64,000 nucleotides of DNA from Pseudofulvibacter geojedonensis (GCF_042675745.1 NZ_JBHTJM010000005.1:62001-126000), one strand, 5' to 3'. Positions 10,201-18,499 are shown, counted from the first letter of the stretch. The notes: a model not told the origin generated them from the letters alone. Program-made: numbers and translations.

Positions 10201-10527
10201 GCTGCAAGCGGTTGGTTACCTAATCAAATTGTACAGATAAACGCAGCTAATTTAAATATCTCTGATTTTGAAATAGGACAACTTAAAATTTGGCCTAATC
10301 CAGCTAAATCTAATTTATTTATTGAAATGAATGATGCTGTAAATAGCGATGTAAACATCTCTTTATTTGATTTACAGGGAAGACGTGTTTACCAAAATTC
10401 ATTTAACAATAATAACTCTGTTTTTAATCAAACTATTGATTTAAACAACATAGCGAATGGATCTTACATTATTCAGATAGAACATGATAACAAAAAAGCT
10501 ACCAAACAGTTTATCATAAATAATTAG
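7234..10527 (+). CDS. Secreted S8 (subtilisin-like) serine protease with P domain and T9SS sorting tail
   Basis: A 1097-aa secreted enzyme. Residues 1-25 are a signal peptide ending in SFSQ. The S8 catalytic triad is visible: Asp131 in YVWDGGA, His162 in DHATHVTG and Ser357 in GTSMSGP. After the protease come a propeptidase-C-like beta domain, a fibronectin-III-like stretch with YYWRVFGKN, and a proprotein-convertase P domain at about 765-890 (DHTWIGDVKLTLFAPNG). The last 80 residues (IWPNPAKSNLF onward) are a type A type IX secretion tail, so the product should be exported by T9SS and anchored on or released from the cell surface. It is monocistronic with a terminator directly after. Confidence 0.93.
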   Translation: MRNKYTQNALFYLCLILCSFNSFSQTEEQRKQIIKNYDLDKLHQLYLENSAFEKENKEKALKAAKLNGWPIIKKEKDGSFSELQGMINGTPLYYSIDNDRAAISTRANFLHNGGGLGLNVEGQGMTAYVWDGGAARTSHEDYSGRVTIGDGTSVALTSNNDHATHVTGTIVGLGMGNNGGDNSKGMAPQASAVSHDWSNDLTEATAAAANGMLLSNHSYGTPVGSIDDAQNWYIGAYTSTAQNWDELMYNAPYYLMVASAGNDGSDNSNTVPLEGNSAYDKLTGNKVAKNNLVIANGHDANVAANGSLIGNPFRVSGSSEGPADDLRIKPDIMGNGYQLYSASVYGNSNYNYKTGTSMSGPNVCGSLLLLQQHYNNINGSFMRAATLKGLAMHTADNSDIAGPDANTGWGLMNTKAAAEAITNNGLGSWISEETLSQGETKTFTVVSDGTNPLLASISWTDPTTGGYTNTTSTANEATAALVNDLDIRVEQTGTTFYPWKLTSVNSNTNANGTDNTVDPFERVDVNGASGTYTITVTHKGSLTTGKQKFSLIMTGLSSSIALVKKTDDQILCSNNDATFNFDYKQIGGGTSNITANNVPAGASVNFTQNSFSADGSFDVTFGNLSSVPAGEYVIGIIADNGNETETRNVTLTIYHNTFTNINQTIPANGSVNIATSPVINWDLDANSEEYLIEVATDVNFTNIINSGSSNTNSYNVNGLTSGGVYYWRVFGKNRCATASNANIFNFQVGTNCNEVVQTTDTTILDQNSVDSTLDVTQSITISDINVRVAYDHTWIGDVKLTLFAPNGNRVTLIDTNTCSDQTNFHIKFDNDATNDINCLIANNGGLTNYKPVGDLSNFYGLNSAGTWRLSIIDGGPGDTGTVTEWAIEFCDNSAPPTAPNFVNNGLNVDVNSTYTTVTGDIEASTTAETATQQTYTLIELPTIGNLRLNSTNLNLGDTFTQDDVNTGKVSYVNTETNPYVNQFKVNIENAASGWLPNQIVQINAANLNISDFEIGQLKIWPNPAKSNLFIEMNDAVNSDVNISLFDLQGRRVYQNSFNNNNSVFNQTIDLNNIANGSYIIQIEHDNKKATKQFIINN

Positions 10528-10542
10528 AATATTTTATACAAC

Positions 10543-10578
10543 AAAAAAGGCCAATGTAAAATAACATTGGCCTTTTTT
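10543..10578. terminator. Bidirectional hairpin terminator
   Basis: A perfect 13-bp stem (AAAAGGCCAATGT at 10545-10557 with its complement at 10564-10576) with A-run before and T-run after. It sits between convergent genes, so it can end both the protease and the exonuclease transcripts. Confidence 0.9.
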
Positions 10579-10579
10579 A

Positions 10580-11293
10580 TTATATCACAATAATATCTGA
10601 TTCGTCTAGCAACTCTTCTCTCCTAAATCTTAAAAACACTTGAACAATGGCAATTACATCTTTCTCACAATATTGAATAATTCTATCTAAATCTTTATCT
10701 TTATAATAAACCATTGCTACTTGACTTCCATCAATATCATCTTTTGGTGATGGTATCTTTAAAATTTTTGTCAATAATTTTAACGAACTATAATGCTTAT
10801 AATCTCCAAATTTCCATAATTCCATTGTGTCTAAATGAGGAACCTCCCAAGGCTTTTTGCCGAATAAGTTTAATTTATTAGGTATTTCAATTCCTAAAAT
10901 CACCATTCTCCTAGCTATATACGGAAAGTCAAACTCTTTTCCATTATGAGCACAAAGTAAATGATGAGGCCTATTGAAATGAATATTCAATAAGTTGGCA
11001 AACTCTTGTAACAATTCTTTCTCTTCTCCATGAAATGTTGTGAGTCTCAAATTTCTATCACCTCCCTTATTAACTATATAACCTACAGATATACAGATGA
11101 TTTTACCAAATTCTGCCCAAATACCAGCTCTTTCATAAAACTCTTCTGCTGTAAAATCATCTTTACGTTGATACTTAGTTTTTTGCTCCCAAAGCTCTTT
11201 TAATTCTACATCTAAATCTTGATAATTTTCGAAGTTAGGAACTGTTTCTATATCTAAAAACAGTATATGTTCTAAGTTTATTTTATTAAGCAT
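10580..11293 (-). CDS. DEDDy-type 3'-5' exonuclease (PolB-like exonuclease family)
   Basis: A 237-aa stand-alone exonuclease domain of the RNase H-like fold. ExoI is FLDIETVP (D and E metal ligands) near residue 15, ExoII is CAHNGKEFDFPYIARR in the middle, and ExoIII is YCEKDVIA, whose Y-x-x-x-D spacing puts it in the DEDDy subclass. It probably trims 3' ends of DNA or RNA; the substrate is not evident. It is the promoter-distal end of a long leftward run of closely spaced genes, with only 2 bases between it and the upstream DUF4442 gene. Confidence 0.85.
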   Translation of the reverse strand: MLNKINLEHILFLDIETVPNFENYQDLDVELKELWEQKTKYQRKDDFTAEEFYERAGIWAEFGKIICISVGYIVNKGGDRNLRLTTFHGEEKELLQEFANLLNIHFNRPHHLLCAHNGKEFDFPYIARRMVILGIEIPNKLNLFGKKPWEVPHLDTMELWKFGDYKHYSSLKLLTKILKIPSPKDDIDGSQVAMVYYKDKDLDRIIQYCEKDVIAIVQVFLRFRREELLDESDIIVI

Positions 11294-11295
11294 AG

Positions 11296-11817
11296 TTAGC
11301 CCTTTCTATTTTTACTTTTTAATTTTTGCTTATAGTAATCTTTTTGGGCTATGTATAAGGTTTTGTTTATTTCTGAATAAACTTCTCCTTCTGAATTAGT
11401 TAAAGTTACTAATTTTTTGTAATCAATTTCCTTATTATTAGTAACATCTTTTACTATTTCTTTAATTTCTTCTTCAAAGAAAACAAAACTTCCATATAAG
11501 TCTTCTCGAGCTGGCTTTTTATATTTAATACAAGCTGCTTTGTCCCAAACTACATAATCATCACCTAAAATATTTAACAGTTGTATCATATAAATAGGAT
11601 CGGTAGCTGCTTGCATAGAACCGCCAAATATAGCTCCTACATAATTCCTATTTTTATAACTGATAGGTAATTTAATTTTAACTTTATACATGTTTGAAGA
11701 TATATATACAATCCTAGCTGTACTCCTTCTATACATTGGAGATAAGTTAAACCCTAACTTAAATAGTTTATGGGCTGGAAAAAAACGCTTTAAAAAGTTA
11801 AACGCTATTTTATACAT
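11296..11817 (-). CDS. DUF4442 hotdog-fold (thioesterase-like) protein
   Basis: 173 aa, matching in length and pattern the DUF4442 group of the hotdog superfamily. It shows an N-terminal amphipathic region, NYVGAIFGGSMQAATDPIY (the position of the hotdog central helix) and WDKAACIKYKKPA. Relatives are thought to be acyl-CoA or acyl-carrier thioesterase-like, but activity is mostly unproven. It lies directly upstream of the exonuclease gene and downstream of ogt on the same strand. Confidence 0.75.
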   Translation of the reverse strand: MYKIAFNFLKRFFPAHKLFKLGFNLSPMYRRSTARIVYISSNMYKVKIKLPISYKNRNYVGAIFGGSMQAATDPIYMIQLLNILGDDYVVWDKAACIKYKKPAREDLYGSFVFFEEEIKEIVKDVTNNKEIDYKKLVTLTNSEGEVYSEINKTLYIAQKDYYKQKLKSKNRKG

Positions 11818-11879
11818 AAAAGTAAATATTCGTTATGATAAAATTAGGCAAGAGTTAAACAAAAACCAATAAAGTTTGT

Positions 11880-12362
11880 TTAGAAAAGTTTAGTCTGTTT
11901 TATACCTAACTCATGTTCTAACAACCACTTTTTTCTCCATAATCCTCCAGCATAACCAGTTAAAGAGCCGTTAGCCCCTATAACTCTATGACAAGGAATA
12001 ATAAGCCAGATCGGATTTTTACCATTTGCAGAAGCAACAGCTCGTATTGCTTTTTCATCACCTAATAACCTAGTTTGTTTTAAATAGCTTGTTGTTGTTC
12101 CGAAAGGTATTTCTAATAACGAATTCCAAACTTTTTTTTGAAATTCTGTACCCTGAGGATTCAATTTTAAATCAAACTCTTTTCTATCATTATTAAAATA
12201 TTCTTGCAGTTGCTGAGTACAATTTTGTAGGCTATTAGGTATTTTTTTACTTAACTCAACATCATCATTTAAAATAGATACTATCTCAATTCCTTTATTA
12301 GTTCCAATAATTTTTGCTACTCCAATTGGTGTTTTAATATAAGCAATATCCTTATTCTTCAT
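11880..12362 (-). CDS. ogt: Methylated-DNA--protein-cysteine S-methyltransferase
   Basis: A suicide repair protein that removes O6-alkyl groups from guanine. The active-site box IPCHRVIG has its acceptor cysteine at residue 124; the preceding helix-turn-helix has RAVASANGKNP, and the downstream YAGGLWRKKWLLEHE is also standard. The 160-aa length is that of the Ogt form without an Ada regulatory domain. Its start codon overlaps the end of the upstream CNNM gene by 11 bases, so the two are translationally coupled. Confidence 0.95.
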   Translation of the reverse strand: MKNKDIAYIKTPIGVAKIIGTNKGIEIVSILNDDVELSKKIPNSLQNCTQQLQEYFNNDRKEFDLKLNPQGTEFQKKVWNSLLEIPFGTTTSYLKQTRLLGDEKAIRAVASANGKNPIWLIIPCHRVIGANGSLTGYAGGLWRKKWLLEHELGIKQTKLF

Positions 12363-13428
12363 CTAATAAACCTAAACGCTTTGCTCTTGCCTCCCAATTC
12401 TTTCTTGCTAAATTTTGCATATTAGAATCGGTATCACTTTCATCCATTATCTCTAAGCCTAATAGAGTTTCTATAACATCTTCCATAGTTACCAATCCGC
12501 CAACAGATCCATACTCATCTACCACCAAGGCTACGTGCTCTTTTTCTTGAACAAACTGTTCAAAAAGGTTAGGTATTGGTATTTCTCTATCAACCACTAA
12601 TATTTTTCTTTTTAAATCTCTAAGAACCTTATGATCTTTATCTTCTGCCAAGTCTTTATATACATCATCCTTTAAAATATAACCTGTAATTTCGTCTGGA
12701 TTTTTACTATATATAGGTATTCTAGAAAAGCGTAAATTTTTATTTGCCTCAAAAAATTCTTTAATATTTACCCCTTCTTCAGCTATTTTCATTACACTTC
12801 TAGGAGTCATAATATCGCTAGCTAAAATTAACTTAAAGTTCAATAAGTTCTTTATCACCTTAGATTCAGATTCTTCAAAAACACCCTCTTCTTTAGCAAT
12901 ATCTGCCATTGCAGAAAAATCTTCTCTACTCAAAATACTTTCTCCATGAGCTCCTTTGCCAATTAATTTGGTAGTTAGTTGTAGCATCCATAAAATACCC
13001 GTCCACTTAAGGGGAAACATTAAAACATTCAGTGCTTTGGCAGTAAAATTTGCCAAGCCTTTCCAATAAGTTGCACCAATTGTTTTTGGAATGATCTCTG
13101 ATACGACTAATATTAAAATTGTCATTATTGATGATACAATTCCTACAGTGTTAATTCCAAAAACTTCAAATTTAAATGGTAGCTGCTCTGCTTGTACTCC
13201 AACTAGAATTGCGCCTACTGTATGTGCTATAGTATTTAAAGTTAATATGGCTATTAAAGGTTTGTCTACATCTTTTTTTAAGTTTTCTAAAGAGGTAGCA
13301 TAGGCTTTACCTTCTTTCTTTTTTACATTGATAAAAGTTGGAGTTACACTTAGTAACACCGCCTCGAGTATCGAACATAAGAAAGAAAAGAATATTGATA
13401 ATACTGCGTAAGTTATAAGTAATGTCAT
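12352..13428 (-). CDS. CNNM/hemolysin-family membrane protein (DUF21 plus CBS pair)
   Basis: 358 aa. The N-terminal DUF21 domain has four hydrophobic segments within residues 1-145. It is followed by two CBS motifs (for example SRIPIYSKNPDEITGYI and VVDEYGSVGGLVTMEDVIETLLG). The C-terminal CorC/HlyC transporter-associated domain found in longer relatives is absent. The family is linked to Mg2+/Co2+ efflux or membrane damage resistance. The gene is encoded between a TerB-like gene and ogt with almost no spacing. Confidence 0.9.
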   Translation of the reverse strand: MTLLITYAVLSIFFSFLCSILEAVLLSVTPTFINVKKKEGKAYATSLENLKKDVDKPLIAILTLNTIAHTVGAILVGVQAEQLPFKFEVFGINTVGIVSSIMTILILVVSEIIPKTIGATYWKGLANFTAKALNVLMFPLKWTGILWMLQLTTKLIGKGAHGESILSREDFSAMADIAKEEGVFEESESKVIKNLLNFKLILASDIMTPRSVMKIAEEGVNIKEFFEANKNLRFSRIPIYSKNPDEITGYILKDDVYKDLAEDKDHKVLRDLKRKILVVDREIPIPNLFEQFVQEKEHVALVVDEYGSVGGLVTMEDVIETLLGLEIMDESDTDSNMQNLARKNWEARAKRLGLLDEE

Positions 13429-13432
13429 AAAG

Positions 13433-13801
13433 TTATTTTTCTAAATCTTTAGAGAATCGATTGATTAGATCTGATGAGAATTGATTGATTAAAATTTCTT
13501 CTTTTTTATCCAAGTTTCCATCTGCAGCAGCTAATTGTCTTAAGGCATTTATAAAAAAGTCATACGCTTCATCTGGACCATTATCTGAATAGGTTTCAAT
13601 GATTTTTTTATATAAATTATCAATAGAGTTATTAGACTGCATTTCGTAATTAAAAGACCATTTGATATTTTCTGAAGCAGGATGATCTTTTAAAATTTCA
13701 TCTAACTTATCTATCTCATTTTTAGTAACCACTCCATCTGCCATAGCTACTAAATATAATAATTCTCCAAAAGTTTGGTATAATCGATGTTCGCTTATCA
13801 T
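13433..13801 (-). CDS. TerB-like (TerB/DjlA N-terminal fold) protein
   Basis: A 122-aa soluble all-alpha protein with the paired acidic motifs of the TerB family, AMADGVVTKNEIDKLDEIL near residue 20 and AAADGNLDKKEEILINQF near residue 95. These resemble metal-binding helix pairs. Such domains are often associated with membrane stress proteins. The neighbour downstream is the CNNM membrane protein, 5 bases away. No tellurite genes are present, so the resistance name should not be taken literally. Confidence 0.75.
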   Translation of the reverse strand: MISEHRLYQTFGELLYLVAMADGVVTKNEIDKLDEILKDHPASENIKWSFNYEMQSNNSIDNLYKKIIETYSDNGPDEAYDFFINALRQLAAADGNLDKKEEILINQFSSDLINRFSKDLEK

Positions 13802-13802
13802 T

Positions 13803-14213
13803 CTATATTTTTTCTAAATATAATACTAAATCATAAACATCTCCATTTGAAAAATTAGAAAATAGCATACATTTTTGATTATCAAACTCTTTTTCAAATA
13901 GTAAAGTATCTCTGTTTCCTTTTAAAAAAGACTCTAAACTTAACTTGTTTTCTTTATATAAACTAGCCATATTTCTCAAAGCAGGCCCAGTCATATGTTT
14001 ATCTATTTTATGACAAGCTGCACAATTAGCATAAAATAATTGTTTTCCATTTCTAGCTTCTTTAGAGTCTAACTTTGGCCTAGTTCCACAAATGAAAACA
14101 TCGCTATCATCTACTCCACACCCAAGATTATCTCTTTTCATATTAATTAAAAAGAGCAAAAAAATAATCAATCCTAGTAGAGAGATATATAATATAATTA
14201 ACTTATTCTTCAA
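13803..14213 (-). CDS. Membrane-anchored monoheme cytochrome c
   Basis: 136 aa with one heme-attachment motif, CAACH at residues 64-68, preceded by GKQLFYANC and followed by TGPALRNM, as in class I cytochromes c. The only start that includes the membrane anchor (LIILYISLLGLIIFLLFLI) is a TTG at 14213, lying immediately after the hemB stop (TAATTG). The next ATG, at 14141, would lose the anchor. It probably carries electrons in the periplasm. It sits in the heme operon, which fits a heme-binding product. Confidence 0.85.
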   Translation of the reverse strand: MKNKLIILYISLLGLIIFLLFLINMKRDNLGCGVDDSDVFICGTRPKLDSKEARNGKQLFYANCAACHKIDKHMTGPALRNMASLYKENKLSLESFLKGNRDTLLFEKEFDNQKCMLFSNFSNGDVYDLVLYLEKI

Positions 14214-15203
14214 TTAAAAAATTAATTTAACCACATCTTTGGCAAAGTAACTCGCTATAATATCTGCTCCAGCTCTTTTAAAAGCTATAGTACTTTCTAA
14301 CATAGTTTGGTCGTGATTTAACCATCCTTTTTCTGCTGCAGCTTTAATCATAGCATACTCGCCACTAACTTGATAAACTGATACCGGAACATCAAATTCG
14401 TTTTTAACTTCTCTTACTATATCTAAATATGGCATTCCTGGTTTTACCATTACAATATCTGCTCCTTCATCAATATCCATTTCGGTTTCTCTTAATGCCT
14501 CAAAACGATTGGCACAATCCATCTGGTAAGTCTTTTTATCTTTAGGTATATTTACCAAGTCTACTGGTGCAGAATCTAAAGCGTCTCTAAAAGGTCCGTA
14601 AAAAGCCGAAGCATATTTAGCCGAATAACTCATTATTCCTGTATTGGTAAATCCTTCGTCTTCTAAAGCCTCTCTGATAACACTTATTCTTCCGTCCATC
14701 ATATCGCTAGGGGCAACAAAATCTGCTCCTGCTTCTGCATGTGAAATAGACATTTCTGCTAAGAATTCTGCGGTATCGTCATTAACTATAATTCCGTTTT
14801 CTATAATTCCATCATGCCCATAAATAGAATACGGATCTAAAGCTACGTCTGTCATGACTAACATATCTGGACAAACATCTTTAATAGCTTTAACTGCACG
14901 TTGCATGAGTCCATTAGCATTCAAAGCTTCTGTTCCTTTATTATCTTTTAAATTATCTGGAACTTTAGCAAAAAGTAATACCGATTTTAAACCCATTGCC
15001 CATAATTCTTTTACCTCTCTAACCAATAAATCTAGGCTAAAACGAAAGTAATTAGGCATTGAAGCTATTTCTTCTTTTACACCCATACCTTCTACCACAA
15101 AAAGTGGCACTAAAAAGTCGTTAGGAGTAATAATTGTTTCTCTTACTAAAGAACGAATGGCTTCATTGGTTCTTAATCTTCTATTTCTTCTTAATGGATA
15201 CAT
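14214..15203 (-). CDS. hemB: Delta-aminolevulinic acid dehydratase (porphobilinogen synthase)
   Basis: Condenses two 5-aminolevulinate molecules to porphobilinogen. The protein is 329 aa, a standard length. Both active-site lysine contexts are visible, SYSAKYASAFYGPFRDA and DIVMVKPGMPYLDI; the latter lysine forms the Schiff base. The N-terminal region MYPLRRNRRLR is typical of Bacteroidota HemB. It lies downstream of hemF on the same strand, with a tandem AT-rich octamer repeat just before its start codon. Confidence 0.97.
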   Translation of the reverse strand: MYPLRRNRRLRTNEAIRSLVRETIITPNDFLVPLFVVEGMGVKEEIASMPNYFRFSLDLLVREVKELWAMGLKSVLLFAKVPDNLKDNKGTEALNANGLMQRAVKAIKDVCPDMLVMTDVALDPYSIYGHDGIIENGIIVNDDTAEFLAEMSISHAEAGADFVAPSDMMDGRISVIREALEDEGFTNTGIMSYSAKYASAFYGPFRDALDSAPVDLVNIPKDKKTYQMDCANRFEALRETEMDIDEGADIVMVKPGMPYLDIVREVKNEFDVPVSVYQVSGEYAMIKAAAEKGWLNHDQTMLESTIAFKRAGADIIASYFAKDVVKLIF

Positions 15204-15207
15204 TTAA

Positions 15208-15241
15208 GTTTAAAAGTTTAAAAGTTTAAAAGTTTAAAAAG
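15208..15241. repeat. Tandem octamer repeat GTTTAAAA (four units) upstream of hemB
   Basis: Four head-to-tail units with period 8, the last one base longer. They end only a few bases before the hemB ATG on the minus strand and occupy the position where a leader or ribosome-binding region would be. The copy number could vary by slippage. Confidence 0.8.
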
Positions 15242-15277
15242 TTGCCTTTCTCTGTTTTTAAACTAATGTTATAAATA

Positions 15278-16183
15278 TTATTCTACCCAATTTTTAGGTT
15301 GCTGCAATACTTTTATTAGATCTTGCTCTTGAGAGCCTTCTTCTGGTTGATGGTTATACACCCATTGTACATGAGGTGGTAAACTCATTAAAATACTTTC
15401 TATTCTACCATTGGTTTTTAAGCCAAATAAAGTACCTCTATCATGTACTAAATTAAACTCTACATAACGCCCTCTTCGTACTTCTTGCCAGTTTCTATGT
15501 TCTTGAGTATATGCTATTTCTTTTCTTTTGTTTACTATTGGTAAATAAGAATTTAAGAAACTATCTCCTATCTGTGTTACAAAATTGTAACGGTCTTGCA
15601 TAGAGAACTCTTCTGTTTCTTTTAAATAATCAAAAAACAAACCGCCAATTCCTCTAGCCTCATTTCGATGTGCATTCCAGAAATATTCGTCGCAAGCCTT
15701 TTTATATTTTGGATAAAAATCTGGATGGTGCTTATCACAGGCCTCTTTACATACTTGATGAAAATGAGTTGCATCTTCATCAAATAAATAATAAGGTGTT
15801 AGATCTTGACCGCCTCCAAACCATTGGGTGACGATGTCACCAGATGAGTTATACATTTCAAAATAACGCCAATTAGCATGCACTGTTGGAACGAATGGAT
15901 TTTTAGGATGAATAACTAAACTTAAGCCGCAAGCAAAAAAGTTTCCTTCTTCTACACCAAACTGTTTTCTTAGTACTTCTGGTAAAACACCATGAACTGA
16001 AGAAATATTAACTCCTCCTTTTTCAAAAACATTTCCTTTTTCTATTACACGAGTTCTTCCTCCTCCACCTTCAGGCCTATCCCATAAATCTTCTTGAAAT
16101 TTAGCTTTACCATCTACTTCTTCTAATGCTGAACAAATGGTGTTTTGTAAATTCTTTATATATGCTTGAAATTGTTCTTTCAT
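15278..16183 (-). CDS. hemF: Oxygen-dependent coproporphyrinogen III oxidase
   Basis: Decarboxylates coproporphyrinogen III to protoporphyrinogen IX using O2. The 301-aa protein carries the family motifs GGGGRTRV, the substrate-loop FGGGQDLTPYY, and GIGGLFFDYL. HemF rather than HemN implies aerobic heme synthesis. Its ATG overlaps, as ATGA, the stop codon of a short open frame upstream (16180-16296), which may be the tail of a lost gene. Confidence 0.97.
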   Translation of the reverse strand: MKEQFQAYIKNLQNTICSALEEVDGKAKFQEDLWDRPEGGGGRTRVIEKGNVFEKGGVNISSVHGVLPEVLRKQFGVEEGNFFACGLSLVIHPKNPFVPTVHANWRYFEMYNSSGDIVTQWFGGGQDLTPYYLFDEDATHFHQVCKEACDKHHPDFYPKYKKACDEYFWNAHRNEARGIGGLFFDYLKETEEFSMQDRYNFVTQIGDSFLNSYLPIVNKRKEIAYTQEHRNWQEVRRGRYVEFNLVHDRGTLFGLKTNGRIESILMSLPPHVQWVYNHQPEEGSQEQDLIKVLQQPKNWVE

Positions 16184-16296
16184 TTAAGCTTTTTAATTAA
16201 TTCATACAACTCCATCTCTAATGGTTCTTTATTAGGAGGTGTATACTCATTTGGTAATGTTCGTTGCCAAAGATACGCAGATTTTTCGGCAACAAA
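16180..16296 (-). pseudogene. Short open frame coupled to hemF by ATGA overlap; probable 3' remnant of a lost gene
   Basis: The frame runs 38 codons from an in-frame TGA to a TGA that overlaps the hemF ATG. It reads SAYLWQRTLPNEYTPPNKEP and then EMELYELIKKLK, a protein-like composition. It has no ATG, GTG or TTG before codon 28, so it cannot be a normal intact gene. The coupling to hemF suggests a genuine upstream operon gene once ended here. I do not recognise the family. Confidence 0.4.
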
Positions 16297-16403
16297 TCAG
16301 TTTAAGTTTTTATACTATTTTGATTTATTTTTCTTAGCCTAGAGTTTATCAGTCGAGTTACTTTTCTAGCTTTAGTGATATCACAATTTGTCAATAAAAT
16401 TCT

Positions 16404-16670
16404 TTAATATTCGTTCTTATAATAAAACTTAAATAGGTTTTTCTCTTTATAAATTTGACCTGATGGCCCTCCTATAAAATCAATTATATAACTTAATGTA
16501 GTAACTATCCAATTAACATGTTTATTTTGTAATTCAAAAGAGGCTATTTGGTCGAACTCATATTTACCATCATTATTTTTGTCCTCTTCATTTTTTATTT
16601 CAAAGGTATACTCCTCAACTTTAATTAAAAAAAATGGCTTTCTTCGTAAAACTACTGTGGTTGAATTCAT
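16404..16670 (-). CDS. Small hypothetical protein
   Basis: 88 aa from the ATG at 16668-16670; a TTG nine bases further upstream is less likely. The product is soluble and charged in its first half (IKNEEDKNNDGKYEFDQI) and has one short hydrophobic stretch (WIVTTLSYIIDFIGG). It lies 20 bases after the EI24 gene on the same strand. I recognise no family. It may be a strain-specific gene; the surrounding 200 bases are non-coding apart from the hemF-linked remnant. Confidence 0.5.
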   Translation of the reverse strand: MNSTTVVLRRKPFFLIKVEEYTFEIKNEEDKNNDGKYEFDQIASFELQNKHVNWIVTTLSYIIDFIGGPSGQIYKEKNLFKFYYKNEY

Positions 16671-16690
16671 AAAAATCAATCTTTCAAGCC

Positions 16691-17437
16691 TTAGATAGTA
16701 TCATTGGCATCTAAAGCTAAAACTGTTTTGTAAGATGCTGCAACCACAGAGAGTGGCAATACCAAAATAAAACCAATTACAGGAATCAATAACAATAGCA
16801 TAAAACCTACTCCGTTACCTATAGCTATCCCTTTATTTTTTTTTACAAATTTAATACTATCACTATAATTATAATGGCGTTCTAATGTGTAATCCATATT
16901 ACCAAAACCTGCATAATATGCCTGTATTAGGAATATGAGAATAGAAAACACAATGCCTATTACGGGTATAAGACTTAAAAAGAATAACGGAAATATAAAT
17001 AAGAGTTCTTTACCTAAGTTTCTAGCATTTATTTTTATAGCTCTCAACAAACTATTTGAAAAAGCTTTCATTCCTTCTTCTTTAGAAACAGAACCCAAAT
17101 AATGGGCTTCTATTTTTTCTGATACTGGACTCATAAAAGGAGCCGAAAAAGCCATTACTATGTGTTTGTATAGTACCAATCCAACTAAAAAAATAAGTAG
17201 GCCTCCTATTATATGGCTTAAAGTAGAAACAAACTCACCACCCCAACTAAATTGCCATATTTTAACAATCTGATTTCCTAAATTTTCAGCAAAATACAAT
17301 GAGGAAGCTACAACTATAATAGCGGTTAGAAAACTTATTAAAATAGGAATAGCAAAATACTTCCAGAGTTTCAATTCTTTTAGCAATTGAAAAGCTCTAC
17401 CATAAGTTTTTAAACTTGATAAAATTTGTTGAAACAT
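16691..17437 (-). CDS. EI24/CysZ-type membrane protein
   Basis: 248 aa with about four long hydrophobic segments (for example YFAIPILISFLTAIIVVASSL, GGLLIFLVGLVLY, and the paired LFIFPLFFLSLIPVIGIVFSILIFLIQ region). The motif FGNMDYTLERHYNYSDSIKFVKKNKGIAIGNG marks the EI24 domain family. CysZ relatives act as sulfate channels; whether this one does is unknown. It stands between hemE and hemF, a recurrent neighbourhood in Flavobacteriaceae. Confidence 0.85.
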   Translation of the reverse strand: MFQQILSSLKTYGRAFQLLKELKLWKYFAIPILISFLTAIIVVASSLYFAENLGNQIVKIWQFSWGGEFVSTLSHIIGGLLIFLVGLVLYKHIVMAFSAPFMSPVSEKIEAHYLGSVSKEEGMKAFSNSLLRAIKINARNLGKELLFIFPLFFLSLIPVIGIVFSILIFLIQAYYAGFGNMDYTLERHYNYSDSIKFVKKNKGIAIGNGVGFMLLLLIPVIGFILVLPLSVVAASYKTVLALDANDTI

Positions 17438-17473
17438 AGTAACCTTTAGAAATATTATCTAAAGATAGTAAAT

Positions 17474-18499
17474 CTAAGCCTTATATTCTTTAACAGCATC
17501 TATAAACGCTTTAGCATTTTCTATAGGTATATTTGGTAAAATTCCGTGACCTAAATTCACAATATATTTATCCTTACCAAACTCATTAATCATTTGAGTT
17601 ACCATCTTTTTAATTTCTGCTGGTGGAGAAAATAATCGAGTAGGATCGAAATTACCTTGTAAGGTAATATTTCCTCCTGTTAAATAACGAGCATTACGAG
17701 CAGAACATGTCCAATCTACCCCTAAAGCAGATGCATTAGACTGTGCCATTTCTTGTAACGCAAACCAACAACCTTTACCAAAAGCAATTACTGGAGCATC
17801 GTCTTTTAATGCTTCTATAATTTGATTAATATACTGCCAAGAAAATTCTTGATAATCTACTGGAGACAACATACCTCCCCATGAGTCAAAAACCTGTACG
17901 GCATTAACTCCCGCTTTTACTTTTTCTTTTAAATAAGTAATGGTAGTATCTGTAATTTTCTGTAAAAGCATATGTGCAGCAACTGGCTGTGTAAAACAAA
18001 ACTCTTTTGCTTTATCGAAGTTTTTAGAACCTTGCCCTTGTACACAGTAACATAAAATTGTCCATGGAGACCCTGCAAAACCAATTAACGGAATTTCATC
18101 ATTCAACTTCTCCTTTGTCATTTTAATAGCCTCCATAACGTAACCTAGGCTATCATTAATATCTGGAATAATTACATTGTCTACATCTTTTTGAGAACGA
18201 ACAGGATTTGGCAAATAAGGACCAAAATTAGGTTTCATTTCCACATCTATATTCATAGCCTGTGGAATCACTAAAATATCTGAAAATAATATCGCAGCAT
18301 CCATACCATATCTTCGAATAGGCTGCGCCGTTATTTCTGATGCCAATTCTGGAGTCTCACAACGAGTAAAGAAATCGTACTTATTTTTTAGCTCCATGAA
18401 CTCTGGTAAATAACGTCCTGCTTGACGCATCATCCATACCGGAGGTCTTTCTACCGTTTCTCCTTTTAAAGCTCTTAAAAATAAATCGTTCTTTATCAT
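17474..18499 (-). CDS. hemE: Uroporphyrinogen decarboxylase
   Basis: Converts uroporphyrinogen III to coproporphyrinogen III. The protein is 341 aa with the N-terminal signature PVWMMRQAGRYLPEF and the second signature GFAGSPWTILCY; the C-terminal block NLGHGILPNIP is also typical. It is the first gene of the leftward heme block (hemE, EI24, hemF, hemB) and is divergent from cvpA, so its promoter must lie within 18500-18600. Confidence 0.97.
   Translation of the reverse strand: MIKNDLFLRALKGETVERPPVWMMRQAGRYLPEFMELKNKYDFFTRCETPELASEITAQPIRRYGMDAAILFSDILVIPQAMNIDVEMKPNFGPYLPNPVRSQKDVDNVIIPDINDSLGYVMEAIKMTKEKLNDEIPLIGFAGSPWTILCYCVQGQGSKNFDKAKEFCFTQPVAAHMLLQKITDTTITYLKEKVKAGVNAVQVFDSWGGMLSPVDYQEFSWQYINQIIEALKDDAPVIAFGKGCWFALQEMAQSNASALGVDWTCSARNARYLTGGNITLQGNFDPTRLFSPPAEIKKMVTQMINEFGKDKYIVNLGHGILPNIPIENAKAFIDAVKEYKA

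Noticed and set aside
13433..13801. Tellurite resistance locus
   Set aside because: Only a lone TerB-like domain is present; no TerC, TerD or TerZ genes accompany it.
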